From: CAIUSP01 sp964594365
Lineage (GTDB): Bacteria; Actinomycetota; Thermoleophilia; Solirubrobacterales; 70-9
Direction: 5' to 3'
Assembly (NCBI GenBank): GCA_964594365.1
Contig: CAZQMB010000001.1
Coordinates: 62,001 to 126,000 of the forward strand
DNA length: 64,000 nt
Shown: in pieces, positions 8,673 to 17,570 of the stretch
Position numbering within the stretch: the stretch's first letter is position 1
Layout: every line of letters begins with the position of its first letter
The notes under the pieces: generated by a model
Databases searched by the model: none
Seen by the model: only the letters and a program-made list of their open reading frames with translations
What the model was told of the DNA's origin: nothing
Position numbers and translations under genes: made by a program

Positions 8673-9499
8673 ACCAGCACGACCTCGGGCTTGAGCATTC
8701 CCCCGTCGCCGACCCTTGCTACAGCAAGGACCTGATCGCTGGTCGTGATCCGGACCGGCCCGTGCTCTCCATCCGGAGTGAGCGTGGGATCGAGTTCTCC
8801 GATCTCGATCGGAGACCCGTGCTCGACTCGGTGCGCCTCATCCTCGTCGGCGCGTCGCTCCGGCATAAAGGCGAGTAACTCGCCGTACGAGAGCGGGGTC
8901 GTACCGGATGCCGGCAGCTCGAATCGCCCTATCCCGGTGCGACGAAGTTCTTCACAGTAGGCATCACCGAGGGTCTCGATCAGGGTCCGAATGTAGGTCC
9001 CAGAGGCACACTCGATCTCGTATCGGGCGCGGTGGGCATCGCGCGAGAGCAGATCGGCCCTGTAGATCTCGGTCTGCCGTACCGGAGTCTCGATTTCTTC
9101 GCCGCGATGGGCGCGACGGTAGAGGCGTTCGCCGTCCACCCGCACCGCTGAGGTCATGGGCAGACGCTGCTCGATCGTTCCCACCGGGAGGTCGAGAGAT
9201 TCGGGAATCGAGCCAGTCTCGGTCAGGTCACCAGTGGGGTCGCCCGTGCTCGATCGCCAACCGAGCCGGGCAGTGGCCTCGTAGCGCTTGGGGAGGCCGA
9301 GCAGGTACCGCTGAAGCCTTGTGGCCCTGCCCAGGAGACAGATCATCAAACCGGTGGCGAACGGATCGAGGGTTCCCGCGTGCCCCGCTTTGAGGCCGTA
9401 CTCGCGTCGGACCTGCTGGACCAGATCGTGTGAGGTAGGTCCGGCTGGCTTGTCGATCAGCAGCGCGGCTGGAACCTCACCCATCTGACGGTAGTTCAT
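8669..9499 (-). CDS. truB: tRNA pseudouridine(55) synthase
   Basis: Isomerises U55 in the T-loop of tRNAs. ATG at 9499 is chosen because GGAGG lies 8 nt upstream, giving 276 residues starting MNYRQMGEVPAALLIDKP. An inner ATG at 9484 also fits. The catalytic aspartate is Asp45 in GHAGTLDPFATG. Further motifs are KRYEATARLG and the ASGTYIRTLIE block. The first 23 bp overlap the end of nrnA in another frame. Confidence 0.95.
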   Translation of the reverse strand: MNYRQMGEVPAALLIDKPAGPTSHDLVQQVRREYGLKAGHAGTLDPFATGLMICLLGRATRLQRYLLGLPKRYEATARLGWRSSTGDPTGDLTETGSIPESLDLPVGTIEQRLPMTSAVRVDGERLYRRAHRGEEIETPVRQTEIYRADLLSRDAHRARYEIECASGTYIRTLIETLGDAYCEELRRTGIGRFELPASGTTPLSYGELLAFMPERRADEDEAHRVEHGSPIEIGELDPTLTPDGEHGPVRITTSDQVLAVARVGDGGMLKPEVVLV

Positions 9500-10463
9500 T
9501 CCGCAGCACCTCCAGGATCTCCTCGTATTCGAGGTCCGTGCTGAAGCCAGCGGCACGCGGGTGACCCCCACCCCCTTGTGATCGTGCGATCGCAGATACG
9601 TCGACTGCCGGATCGGTCCCACGAAGGCTGACCTTTCGAGCGGACCCCTCTCCGACCGCCCTGTCTCGAACGACCGCGACCAGCCTGGTTCCATCGAGAG
9701 TCCGGAGTGAATCGATGATTCCCTCTGTCAGCGTTTCCGAAGCGCCGGTTTGTTCGTAATCGGCCCGGGAGACGTAAGCGGTGGCGATCTCGCCATCCTC
9801 GCTCCTCTTGATCGAAGAGAGAGCGCGTGCGAGCAGCAACAACTTCTCTATCGGGGCGCGCTCGTAGAGCCGTCTGTAGATGACGCTCGGGCGCACGCCG
9901 CATCCGATCAGTTCGGTGGCCATCCGGTGCGCCGCCTCATCGGTGTTCTCATACATGAACTTGCCGGTATCGGTCACGAGTCCGACGTAGAGGGCCTCGG
10001 CCATCGCGGAGTCGATCTCCGTGCCGATCTCATGCGCCAGCCTCCAGACGATCTCGGCGGTGCAGCACGCATCCGGATCGATCAGGTTCACATCGCCGAA
10101 CCGGGTGTTGTCGTGATGGTGGTCGATGTTCAAGACGGTCTCACCGTCGCTGCGGAGGAATTCGACGGGCATGCGATCGATGTTGCCGCAATCGAGGAAG
10201 ATCACCGTGCGATCAGCGATGTCTGCCGGGGCCTCGTGGAACACCTCCTCCAGAGGCAGGAACTGGTACTCCACCGCCAGCGGGAACTCCTTGGCCGCGA
10301 GGAACATCACGGAGTCCTTGCCCGTCAATTCGAGCAGCCGCTGCATGCCCAGCATCGACCCCAGAGCATCGCCATCGGGATTCTCGTGCGTGGTCAGCAG
10401 GAACTTCTCGGCGGCGCGGATACGCTCCACCGTCGTCGCAGTATCTTCGGGAAGGGACGGCAT
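9477..10463 (-). CDS. nrnA: Bifunctional oligoribonuclease / PAP phosphatase, DHH family
   Basis: Degrades nanoRNA and 3'-phosphoadenosine 5'-phosphate. The 328-residue frame starts at ATG 10463, 5 bp after rbfA. Motifs are HENPDGDALGS (metal binding), the DHH signature in NIDHHHDN, DTGKFMYENT, and the DHHA1 end motif QGGGGHPRAAGF. The reading frame extends far upstream but only as a shadow of rbfA/infB. infB-rbfA-nrnA-truB is the common order. Confidence 0.95.
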   Translation of the reverse strand: MPSLPEDTATTVERIRAAEKFLLTTHENPDGDALGSMLGMQRLLELTGKDSVMFLAAKEFPLAVEYQFLPLEEVFHEAPADIADRTVIFLDCGNIDRMPVEFLRSDGETVLNIDHHHDNTRFGDVNLIDPDACCTAEIVWRLAHEIGTEIDSAMAEALYVGLVTDTGKFMYENTDEAAHRMATELIGCGVRPSVIYRRLYERAPIEKLLLLARALSSIKRSEDGEIATAYVSRADYEQTGASETLTEGIIDSLRTLDGTRLVAVVRDRAVGEGSARKVSLRGTDPAVDVSAIARSQGGGGHPRAAGFSTDLEYEEILEVLRNELPSDG

Positions 10464-10468
10464 CTCGT

Positions 10469-10813
10469 TCAGTCTTCCAGCAGCCGGGAGATCCGGTCGC
10501 CCCGTTCGATCGTCTCGTCGTAGTGGAAAGTCAATGTGGGAGTCCGCTTCATCTGCATCTCCGAACCTATACGGGACTGGAGGAAGCCCTGTGCAGATTC
10601 GAGCCCCGCAAGGGAATCCTCCCGCTCCTCCGTAGTGCCCAGGACGCTCACATAGACCTTTGCAGCCCTCAGGTCGGGGGAGGTGTCGACCTGAGTGACC
10701 GTCACGAAACCGACCCGGGGATCCTTCATCTCCGAGGAGATGGCCTCCGCGAGTACCTCGCGTAAGGCCTCGTTGACTTTGCGCATCCGGGAGGTGGTCA
10801 TCGTGCGAATCAT
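10469..10813 (-). CDS. rbfA: Ribosome-binding factor A
   Basis: Helps mature the 17S/16S rRNA 5' end and cold adaptation of 30S subunits. 114 residues with the RbfA KH-like core: MRKVNEALREVLAEAI, DPRVGFVTVTQVDTSPDL, AAKVYVSVLG and a final RTPTLTFHYDE segment. In the 17-bp gap after infB a GC hairpin (GGGGC/GCCCC at 10815-10829) covers the only purine-rich SD candidate, so initiation may be structure-dependent or coupled to infB termination. Confidence 0.95.
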   Translation of the reverse strand: MIRTMTTSRMRKVNEALREVLAEAISSEMKDPRVGFVTVTQVDTSPDLRAAKVYVSVLGTTEEREDSLAGLESAQGFLQSRIGSEMQMKRTPTLTFHYDETIERGDRISRLLED

Positions 10814-10830
10814 CGGGGCGCGCGGCCCCT

Positions 10831-13011
10831 CTACTCCAGTGTCTTCTCGATCTTCTTGATCTCGAAGAACTCGAGCACGTCATCGACTTTCACATCGGCG
10901 AAACCGTCGAGCACGACTCCACACTCCATGCCCTCATCGACCTCGTTGACGTCGTCCTTGAACCTCCGAAGAGAGGCGAGCGACCCCGTCCAGGTGATCG
11001 TCCCTTCGCGGACGAGACGCACGTTTGCCCCCCGAGTGGCCTTCCCGCTGGTGACCTCGCAACCGGCGATGGTTCCGATCTTCGATGCCTTGAAGAGCTC
11101 CTTCACGACCGCCTGGCCGATCACCTCCTCGACCTCTTCGGGCTCCAGCAGGCCCTCCATCGCGGCTCTGAGCTCTTCGGTGACCTTGTAGATGACCGTG
11201 TAGGTCCGTACATCGACCCCTTCCGAAGCGGCAGCGCGCTGGGCCTCCGCCAAGGGTCGGACGTTGAAACCGATCACGATCGCATCGGATGCGGAGGCGA
11301 GCATGATGTCGGACTCGTTGATCCCTCCGGTCTGCGCGTGGATGACGTTGACCGCAACCTGTTCCTGAGGAACCTTCGCGATCTCATCCTGCAGGGCCTC
11401 GAGCGAACCGGCCACGTCTGATTTGAGCACGATGTTGAGTTCCTTGAGCTCGCCCTGCTTCGCCTTCTCGAACACCTCTTCGAGCGTGACCTTCCGGGCC
11501 TGGCGCCTAGCAAGCGCCTCCGTCTTGAGTCGGTTCGAGCGCTCAGCCGCTGCCTGACGGGCCGCGCGCTCGTTCTCGACCACTCGGACCGGCTCGCCTG
11601 CCTCGCAGACTCCGTCGAAACCGAGGATCTCGACTGGCATACCGGGCGTAGCCTCCTCGACCCTCTTGCCGTTGTGGTCGAGCATCGCCCTGACCTTCCC
11701 CCACTGGGCACCGGAGACGACCGCATCGCCGATTCGCAAGGTCCCTCGCTCCACCAGCAGACCGACCAGCGGACCACGTCCGGGGTCGAGCTCGGATTCG
11801 AGCACGGTCCCGCTCGCCGGGGCGTCGGGGTTCGCCGAGAGCTCCTCGAGCTCGGTCACCAGCAAGACCATCTCGAGCAGATTGTCGAGTCCCTCCTTGG
11901 TCTTGGCCGACACATCTACATATACGGTGTCGCCGCCCCAATCCTCAGGGGTGAGGTCCCGTTGCGCGAGCTCGTTCCGAACCCTGCTCGGATCGGAGTC
12001 GGGTTTATCGACCTTGTTGACCGCGATCAGCATCGGTACCTCAGCGGCCCTTGCGTGGTCCACGGCCTCCAGGGTCTGAGGCATGACTCCATCGTCGGCC
12101 GCGACGACGATGACCGCGACATCTGTGACCCCGGCCCCCCTTGCCCTCATGGCGGTGAACGCCTCGTGACCCGGGGTGTCGAGGAAAGTAATCGTGTGGC
12201 CATCGTGTCGCACCTGATAGGCGCCTATGTGCTGGGTTATCCCGCCGGCCTCTCCACCCACGACATCGGTCTGACGGATGGCGTCGAGCAGCGAAGTCTT
12301 GCCGTGGTCCACATGCCCCATCACGGTCACCACGGGCGGGCGCTCGACCAGAGAGGCATCGTCGTCGTCGTACTCGGGTAGATCCGGCTCCTCTTCGGCC
12401 GCCGTGACGATCTCCACATCGCGCTCGAACCTCTTGGCGATTGCCTTCACGGACTCGTCGGTGAGGGTCTGGGTGAGCGTGGCCATCTCCCCTTGTTCCA
12501 TCAGCGCCTTGATCACTTCCGCAGACGAGAGACCGAGCAACTCCGCAACCTCTCGAACCGTGGCGCCGGAATTGACCTTGGTCGCCGGAATGACCTCGGG
12601 CTGCTTATCGGCCTCCGAGACCGGTTCCTCCAGGACCGGCTTGCGGCGCCTGCCGCCGCGTCGGCGCGGTGCCCGCGGTGGTGGCTGGTTCTTGGTGATT
12701 TGGTCGCGCCGCGACGCCTGAGAGTCGATCACCACGCGTCGCATCTTCTTGCCACCTGCTCCCGCCGGAGCCTTCCCGGCAGCCTTTTCGGTGGACGCTG
12801 GTTCGGACGACGAGGGTTTCGTCTCGGCCTCGGTGGCTACGGCAGCCTTCGAGCCGCCCCCGGTTCCCGAGAGGGCGCGCTCCGCGTCGGCCTCTTCCAC
12901 ATTCGACTGTGCAGCCTTCGCTTCGATTCCAGCGGCATGGAGGGCGGCGAGCAGTTCCTTGCTCGTAATCCCCTTCGCTTTCGCGATCTCATGGACCCGC
13001 CGTTTCGCCAC
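10831..13011 (-). CDS. infB: Translation initiation factor IF-2
   Basis: GTPase that places fMet-tRNA on the 30S subunit. 726 residues, with the short alpha-type N-terminus of a compact IF-2. An IF-2N domain is at the start (MAKRRVHEIAKAKG) and a second near 142-200, separated by an Ala/Arg-rich linker. G motifs: GHVDHGKT (232-239), DTPGH (278-282), NKVD (332-335). Domains II-IV follow. Only 9 bp separate it from nusA, so ylxR, often between them, is absent. Confidence 0.97.
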   Translation of the reverse strand: MAKRRVHEIAKAKGITSKELLAALHAAGIEAKAAQSNVEEADAERALSGTGGGSKAAVATEAETKPSSSEPASTEKAAGKAPAGAGGKKMRRVVIDSQASRRDQITKNQPPPRAPRRRGGRRRKPVLEEPVSEADKQPEVIPATKVNSGATVREVAELLGLSSAEVIKALMEQGEMATLTQTLTDESVKAIAKRFERDVEIVTAAEEEPDLPEYDDDDASLVERPPVVTVMGHVDHGKTSLLDAIRQTDVVGGEAGGITQHIGAYQVRHDGHTITFLDTPGHEAFTAMRARGAGVTDVAVIVVAADDGVMPQTLEAVDHARAAEVPMLIAVNKVDKPDSDPSRVRNELAQRDLTPEDWGGDTVYVDVSAKTKEGLDNLLEMVLLVTELEELSANPDAPASGTVLESELDPGRGPLVGLLVERGTLRIGDAVVSGAQWGKVRAMLDHNGKRVEEATPGMPVEILGFDGVCEAGEPVRVVENERAARQAAAERSNRLKTEALARRQARKVTLEEVFEKAKQGELKELNIVLKSDVAGSLEALQDEIAKVPQEQVAVNVIHAQTGGINESDIMLASASDAIVIGFNVRPLAEAQRAAASEGVDVRTYTVIYKVTEELRAAMEGLLEPEEVEEVIGQAVVKELFKASKIGTIAGCEVTSGKATRGANVRLVREGTITWTGSLASLRRFKDDVNEVDEGMECGVVLDGFADVKVDDVLEFFEIKKIEKTLE

Positions 13012-13020
13012 CCTGTTCGC

Positions 13021-14787
13021 TTACTCCTTCTCTTCGTCTTCCCCGGCCTCGGCCGCGTCCCCGGATTCAGGTTCGTCGGAACCGGCTGCATCGTCCTGCT
13101 CAGCAGATTCCTCCTCGTTCGAACTCTCGTCAGCGGGCGCCTCTTCCGATCCCTCGCCCTCGGCTTCGGACTCCTCGGTCTCCCCCGACTCTTCCGCTGC
13201 CTCGGGCGATTCGGATACGTCGGACTCTTCCGCCGCCTCAGGCTCCTCGGCTGCATCGGCCTCCTCGGCTGCGGCCTCCTCGGCTGCGGCCTTCTCGGCT
13301 GCGGCCTTCTCTGCCGCAGCCGCCTCCTTGGCCTCTCTCTCGAGCCGCTCTGCCTCCGCCTTCTCGAACACCTCTTCGGCGCCGGTGACTATCGCCTTCA
13401 CGTTCGCCTCGTCCGAATCGGAATCGGCCAACAGCTTGATCTCCTCGTCTCCCAGATCAGCCACGACGGCAACTTGATTGGTGCTGAACCTGGCGAGAGC
13501 CTGATGCTGAGGCAAGCCGCAGAACTGCGACCCGTCGATAACGGCATTCGGGCAGCGCCTGTCGTTTGCCAGGAGAGCCATGCAACGTCCATCCGGTACC
13601 TCTTCACCCTCGTACTCGACGCCCTCCTGGTCGGTGTGCGCGAACTCAGTCTCGGACTTGATGTCGATCTTCCATCCGGTAAGCCGTGCGGCGAGCCGAG
13701 CGTTTTGCCCATCGCGTCCGATGGCCAGGGAGAGCTGGTCATCCGGAACGATGACCGTCGCCTCTTTGGTCTCGTCGTCCACCAGCACCTCCCGGACTCG
13801 AGCCGGCGAGAGGGCCTTTGCCACGAAACGGGCGGGCTCGTCGTTGAACGGGATGATGTCGATCTTCTCACCGCGGAGCTCCGACACGACCATCCGTACG
13901 CGCGATCCCCGCGGACCGACGCATGCTCCGACCGGATCCACGCCGTCGCTGTGAGAGATGACGGCGATCTTCGACCGCCAACCGGGCTCGCGCGCGACAT
14001 CGGTGATCTCGACGAGGTTGTCGGCGATCTCCGGCACCTCGAGCTCGAAGAGCTTCTTGATCAGTTCCGAGCTCCGACGGGAGACCACGATGCTCGGCCC
14101 TTTGTTCTCGGAGGAGACATCGGTGATCACCGCCTTCACCCGCATACCGTGGTCGTAACGCTCGTTGTAGACCTGCTCAGAACGTGGAAGGAGCGCTTCG
14201 ACGCGCTCGCGTAGCTGCACCAGCGTGTAGCGGTTGTCCGATTGCTGGATGATCCCCGTGACCAGCTCCCCCACCCGGTCCTTGTAGTCCTCGTACATCA
14301 TCATCCGCTCCGCTTCGCGTATCCGCTGGAGAATCACCTGCTTCGCGGTCTGGGCAGCGATCCGGCCGAAATTGTCAGGTGTGACATCGCGGGTCTTGAT
14401 CTGGTCGAGGTATGGCGCGAGTCGCTCGGGCTCGAGCTCCGGCTCCTCGGGGTCACGTCGCTCCCCGGTCTCGGGATCGACCAGGCTCCGTGGCATCAGG
14501 TCGCGATCGATCTCCTCACCGGCTGCCTCCGCTGCTTCCGCGGCGCTGATCTCCTCCTCGAACTGCTCGTCGAGGAGTTTCTGCTCGATGTCCTCGGGGA
14601 CGATGAGTTCGTGAACGCGGAAATCCGCGGTGGCAGGGTCCAGTTCTACCTTCGCGTAACGGGCGGAGCCCGGGGTCTTCTTGTATGCGGAGAGCAAGGC
14701 GTCGGACAACGCGGCCATCAGCGTGTCCTCTGCAATCCCCTTCTCCTGCTCCAAGGCCTTCAAAGCGTCGACGATCTCCTGACTCAT
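13021..14787 (-). CDS. nusA: Transcription termination/antitermination protein NusA with extra Cys/His motif and acidic tail
   Basis: Binds RNA polymerase and nascent RNA to control pausing, termination and antitermination. 588 residues. N-terminal domain carries an acidic insertion at about 72-122; S1 domain around 205-250; KH1 and KH2 follow (VGPRGSRVRMV, LSLAIGRDGQNARLAARL at 352-369). After KH2, residues 402-428 form a C-x9-C-x10-C-x4-H motif (Cys402, Cys412, Cys423, His428), like small zinc-knuckle motifs in unrelated proteins and not a known part of NusA. From about 470 to the end it is a low-complexity Ala/Glu/Ser acidic tail. Start overlaps rimP by 4 bp. Confidence 0.96.
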   Translation of the reverse strand: MSQEIVDALKALEQEKGIAEDTLMAALSDALLSAYKKTPGSARYAKVELDPATADFRVHELIVPEDIEQKLLDEQFEEEISAAEAAEAAGEEIDRDLMPRSLVDPETGERRDPEEPELEPERLAPYLDQIKTRDVTPDNFGRIAAQTAKQVILQRIREAERMMMYEDYKDRVGELVTGIIQQSDNRYTLVQLRERVEALLPRSEQVYNERYDHGMRVKAVITDVSSENKGPSIVVSRRSSELIKKLFELEVPEIADNLVEITDVAREPGWRSKIAVISHSDGVDPVGACVGPRGSRVRMVVSELRGEKIDIIPFNDEPARFVAKALSPARVREVLVDDETKEATVIVPDDQLSLAIGRDGQNARLAARLTGWKIDIKSETEFAHTDQEGVEYEGEEVPDGRCMALLANDRRCPNAVIDGSQFCGLPQHQALARFSTNQVAVVADLGDEEIKLLADSDSDEANVKAIVTGAEEVFEKAEAERLEREAKEAAAAEKAAAEKAAAEEAAAEEADAAEEPEAAEESDVSESPEAAEESGETEESEAEGEGSEEAPADESSNEEESAEQDDAAGSDEPESGDAAEAGEDEEKE

Positions 14788-15284
14788 GCGTTCACCTCTG
14801 ACTCGGTCGTGTTGGAATGGTCCGAGCCCTGAATCCCTTGCTCGGCTGAAGGAGCGAGGTTGGCCCTCGCGATCATCTCGAAGTCGATCTCCACCCGATC
14901 GCCCTGTTCAGTCTGCAGCATCAGGCAATCCTGGTCGCAGGAGAGGAGCGTCCCGATCAGGTTTCTGGAACCGGCAACCGGCTCATTCGTGCGGACCCTG
15001 ATCCTCGCACCTGTCTGTTCGGAGAAGTGCTCGAACGTGCGAAGTGGTCGCTCTGGGCCGGGGGAGGAAACCTCGAGGGAGAATTCCTCGAGCAGATCGG
15101 GGAACAGTGCCGTCACCCTTTCACAGAGTTCGAGGTCCACTCCGTCGCCGGAGTCGATCACCAGGCGGATACGCTCCGGCCCCAAAACCTCGCACGCCAA
15201 CAGCTCCACATCTGGCATCGCATCTGTGATCCGCTCACGCGCTTCGATCTCGATTTCTTCGACCCTGTCTTGCAGCATCTCCAT
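14784..15284 (-). CDS. rimP: Ribosome maturation factor RimP
   Basis: Needed for 30S assembly. 166 residues: LLACEVLGPERIRLVIDSGDGVDLELC, then the SSPGPERPL signature, and a C-terminal SH3-like domain. ATG at 15284 follows GGAGG by 4 nt; the ATG two codons in (15278) has a more usual spacing of 10 and is a real alternative. A short upstream leader with a promoter and a terminator-like hairpin precedes it. It heads the rimP-nusA-infB operon. Confidence 0.94.
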   Translation of the reverse strand: MEMLQDRVEEIEIEARERITDAMPDVELLACEVLGPERIRLVIDSGDGVDLELCERVTALFPDLLEEFSLEVSSPGPERPLRTFEHFSEQTGARIRVRTNEPVAGSRNLIGTLLSCDQDCLMLQTEQGDRVEIDFEMIARANLAPSAEQGIQGSDHSNTTESEVNA

Positions 15285-15310
15285 CAATCCTCCAGCCCGA
15301 TTCGGGCCAT

Positions 15311-15336
15311 AAAAAAGGTGGGCCCACGCCCACCTT
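15311..15336 (-). terminator. Intrinsic terminator / attenuator in the rimP leader
   Basis: On the minus strand a perfect 9-bp stem AAGGTGGGC/GCCCACCTT with a 4-nt loop runs straight into TTTT. It lies between a TATACT -10 box (15367-15372) and the rimP start, i.e. inside the leader, so it can act as an attenuator for rimP-nusA-infB as well as the end of the dtd transcript. NusA autocontrol by leader terminators is known in enterobacteria. Confidence 0.8.
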
Positions 15337-15366
15337 CCGATTGAAACAGTTGGAAAGTATGAAGCG

Positions 15367-15372
15367 AGTATA
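15367..15372 (-). promoter_or_regulatory. Putative rimP operon -10 box (TATACT)
   Basis: TATACT on the minus strand, about 83 nt before the rimP start. There is no convincing -35. It would give a leader of roughly 75 nt containing the terminator hairpin. Confidence 0.4.
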
Positions 15373-15435
15373 GCCATGGGTGATTCGTCCATCACCTGTG
15401 CAACTCGAGTCATTCGCCTCGGGTCCCGGTCGTAC

Positions 15436-15852
15436 CTAAGTACGAATAGGGATCGTCACCGGTCCCTCATTGGTCAACTGCACCTGCATGCGTGATCCGA
15501 ACCGGCCGCCCAGGCCCCCCAGTCCATCGCGAACCCGCTCGTAAAGGGGCTCGGCTGATTCCGGCGGAGCAGCGGTCGCGAATCCCGGCCTGGTCCCCTT
15601 GCTGGTGTCGGCGCAGAGAGTGAACTGACTGACGCAGATGACCTGTCTGTCACCCAATGGGACGTTCATCTTCCCTTCGGCGTCATCGAAGATCCTCAAC
15701 CCGAGGATCTTCCCGACCATGCGATCCGCCGATGCCTCGTCATCGCCCACCTCGATGCCGAGCAGGACCAACAGGCCAGGGCCGATCTCGGCAACCGTCT
15801 GACCATCGACCTCCACGCGGGCTTCCGAGACTCTCTGCAGCAGTGCGAGCAT
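15436..15852 (-). CDS. dtd: D-aminoacyl-tRNA deacylase
   Basis: Hydrolyses D-aminoacyl-tRNAs (and Gly-tRNA-Ala) to protect translation. 138 residues, near the family norm of ~145. Both active-site signatures are intact: SQFTL and the C-terminal NEGPVT (Gly-cisPro type). Also MLALLQRVSEARVEVDG at the start. It lies 6 bp after the TPR gene. Confidence 0.95.
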   Translation of the reverse strand: MLALLQRVSEARVEVDGQTVAEIGPGLLVLLGIEVGDDEASADRMVGKILGLRIFDDAEGKMNVPLGDRQVICVSQFTLCADTSKGTRPGFATAAPPESAEPLYERVRDGLGGLGGRFGSRMQVQLTNEGPVTIPIRT

Positions 15853-15858
15853 CCCTGC

Positions 15859-16251
15859 TCAACTGGCTCGCGCGAGTTGCTCCCGATAGGTCCGGTAATC
15901 CCGCCTCTCCGGCCTCAGGTTCGATGCCAGTGCGAGGTGGTGGCGGGCGCCGTCGTTGTCGCCGACCTTCGACAAGGCCCGTCCGAGGCAGAAGTGTGCG
16001 AAATCGTTGACCGGGTGACGCTCCACCACGGCAGTGAACTCCTCGGCTGCCCCCCGGAAGTCGTGCAGGCGGAAGTACGCACGGCCCAGTGCTTCGCGAA
16101 CCGAGGACTTGTCCGGATTCGACTCCGCAGCACGCTCGAGGAACTCCTTGGCGGCGGCGAAGTCTCCGTCTTCGAGCAACTCGAGACCCTTGCGGTAGTC
16201 CGCGTAAGCGCTCTCCGACCTCGACGAGGATTCTCCGATGGAACCTTCCAT
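15859..16251 (-). CDS. Small tetratricopeptide-repeat protein
   Basis: 130-residue soluble protein made of about three TPR units: YRKGLELLEDGDFAAAKEFL, SVREALGRAYFRLHDFRGAAEEF and AHFCLGRALSKVGDNDGARHHL. TPRs bind other proteins; nothing shows the partner. It has its own TAGACT -10 box 6 nt before the ATG. It separates coaBC from dtd. Confidence 0.85.
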   Translation of the reverse strand: MEGSIGESSSRSESAYADYRKGLELLEDGDFAAAKEFLERAAESNPDKSSVREALGRAYFRLHDFRGAAEEFTAVVERHPVNDFAHFCLGRALSKVGDNDGARHHLALASNLRPERRDYRTYREQLARAS

Positions 16252-16257
16252 GCCCTC

Positions 16258-16263
16258 AGTCTA
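16258..16263 (-). promoter_or_regulatory. -10 box (TAGACT) of the TPR gene
   Basis: TAGACT on the minus strand ends 6 nt before the ATG: leaderless-type promoter. Confidence 0.45.
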
Positions 16264-16290
16264 CGGAGGAGGCTGGTCGGGGATGGCTGC

Positions 16291-17565
16291 TCAGTGGGAG
16301 CGGAACCGCTCCGGTCCTGATGAAGTGCGAGATGGCCGGGCTCTGATCTGATCCACCCGATCCAGGATGGCTGCGGCTACAGCGGCCTTCGAGGCTTGCG
16401 GCACGAGGACCTCGCCCTCTGTGTCGATGATGAGGACCTCGTTGTCCCCAGAGTCGAAACCGATCTCAGGGCGGGAGACGTCGTTGAAGACGATCGCATC
16501 GACTCGCTTCCGCGAGAGCTTCTGTCGCGCCCGCTCGATTCCGTCCCCGACCTCGGCTGCGAACCCGATCAGGGTCTGAGACTCACGACGCCGGGAGGCC
16601 AGTCCAGCGAGGATGTCGGCCGTAGGCTCCAATTCGAGTTTTCGGGCTCCCTCGTCCCGCGACAACTTGCCGGAGGTCGGATCGCCGACTGGCGTGAAGT
16701 CCGCCGGAGCGGCGGCCATCAGCAGCACATCCGCGTCATCGAAGCTCTTGATCAGCGCCTGCGACATCTGGTCGGTCGTCTCCACATCCACTCGATCGAT
16801 ACCCGGTGAGACCTCCAGGTCTACGTTGGCCGCTACCAAGGTGACAGAAGCACCACGTCGGAGCGCTTCTTCGGCCAGGGCTACGCCCATCCTCCCGCTG
16901 GAGCGATTGCCGAGGAATCGAACCGCGTCGAGTGGCTCTCTGGTTCCTCCAGCTGAGACCAGGACGTTCATCCCGTCCCAACTCCCGGCTGGACGCGGCA
17001 TCACCGACTCGACCGCTGCGAGCAGCTCTCGGGGCTCCTGCATTCGACCCACGCCGTACTCGCCCCGCGATGCGAGCTCTCCACTCTCCGGTTCGCAGAT
17101 GGTCACTCCTCTGGATCTGAGTGTCTCGACATTCGCCACCACGGCAGGGTCGCGGTACATCCTGTCGTTCATCGCGGGGGCAACCAGACGGGGCGCCGTG
17201 CAGGCGATGAAACCAGTGGTGAGCATCGAATCGGCAAAACCACCTGCCAGCTTCGCGATCGTCCCTGCCGAAGCGGGCGCGACGAGGAAGCAGTCGGCGT
17301 TACCGACTATCTCGAGGTGGCTGATCGGATCGTGATCGGGGCGCCTCTCTCCTGGGAAGGTGCCTCCGGTCGGATCAGGGTCGAACTCGCTGGTGAGTAC
17401 CGGAGCCCCCGTGATCCCTTCGAAGGTGGCCGCGCCGATGAAGCGGGATGCGTTCGGGGACATCACGACCCTGACCCCGTGACCTGCCTTGGTTGCGAGC
17501 CGAACGAACTCGACCGCCTTGTAGGCAGCTATCCCTCCGCTCACTCCGAGCAGGATTCGTGGCAC
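16291..17565 (-). CDS. coaBC: Bifunctional phosphopantothenoylcysteine decarboxylase / phosphopantothenate-cysteine ligase
   Basis: Two consecutive steps of coenzyme A synthesis. The 424-residue protein has an N-terminal flavoprotein decarboxylase (GVSGGIAAYKAVEF, PASAGTIAKLAGGFADSML, APAMNDRMY) and a C-terminal CTP-dependent ligase (VSAGGTREPLDAVRFLGNRSSG, AAPADFTP, IGFAAE). The CoaC substrate clamp reads GEYGVGRMQEP; the cysteine present there in E. coli CoaBC aligns to Arg here. GTG start 5 bp after rpoZ. Confidence 0.94.
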   Translation of the reverse strand: MPRILLGVSGGIAAYKAVEFVRLATKAGHGVRVVMSPNASRFIGAATFEGITGAPVLTSEFDPDPTGGTFPGERRPDHDPISHLEIVGNADCFLVAPASAGTIAKLAGGFADSMLTTGFIACTAPRLVAPAMNDRMYRDPAVVANVETLRSRGVTICEPESGELASRGEYGVGRMQEPRELLAAVESVMPRPAGSWDGMNVLVSAGGTREPLDAVRFLGNRSSGRMGVALAEEALRRGASVTLVAANVDLEVSPGIDRVDVETTDQMSQALIKSFDDADVLLMAAAPADFTPVGDPTSGKLSRDEGARKLELEPTADILAGLASRRRESQTLIGFAAEVGDGIERARQKLSRKRVDAIVFNDVSRPEIGFDSGDNEVLIIDTEGEVLVPQASKAAVAAAILDRVDQIRARPSRTSSGPERFRSH

Positions 17566-17570
17566 GGGAG

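Noticed and set aside
13020..13400. DNA repeats in the nusA tail as a satellite or CRISPR
   Set aside because: It is ordinary low-complexity Ala/Glu coding sequence with no spacer structure.
12493..14214. 573-codon plus-strand open frame opposite infB and nusA
   Set aside because: It mirrors the high-GC codon pattern of the genuine genes and has no family resemblance; IF-2 and NusA are certain on the other strand.
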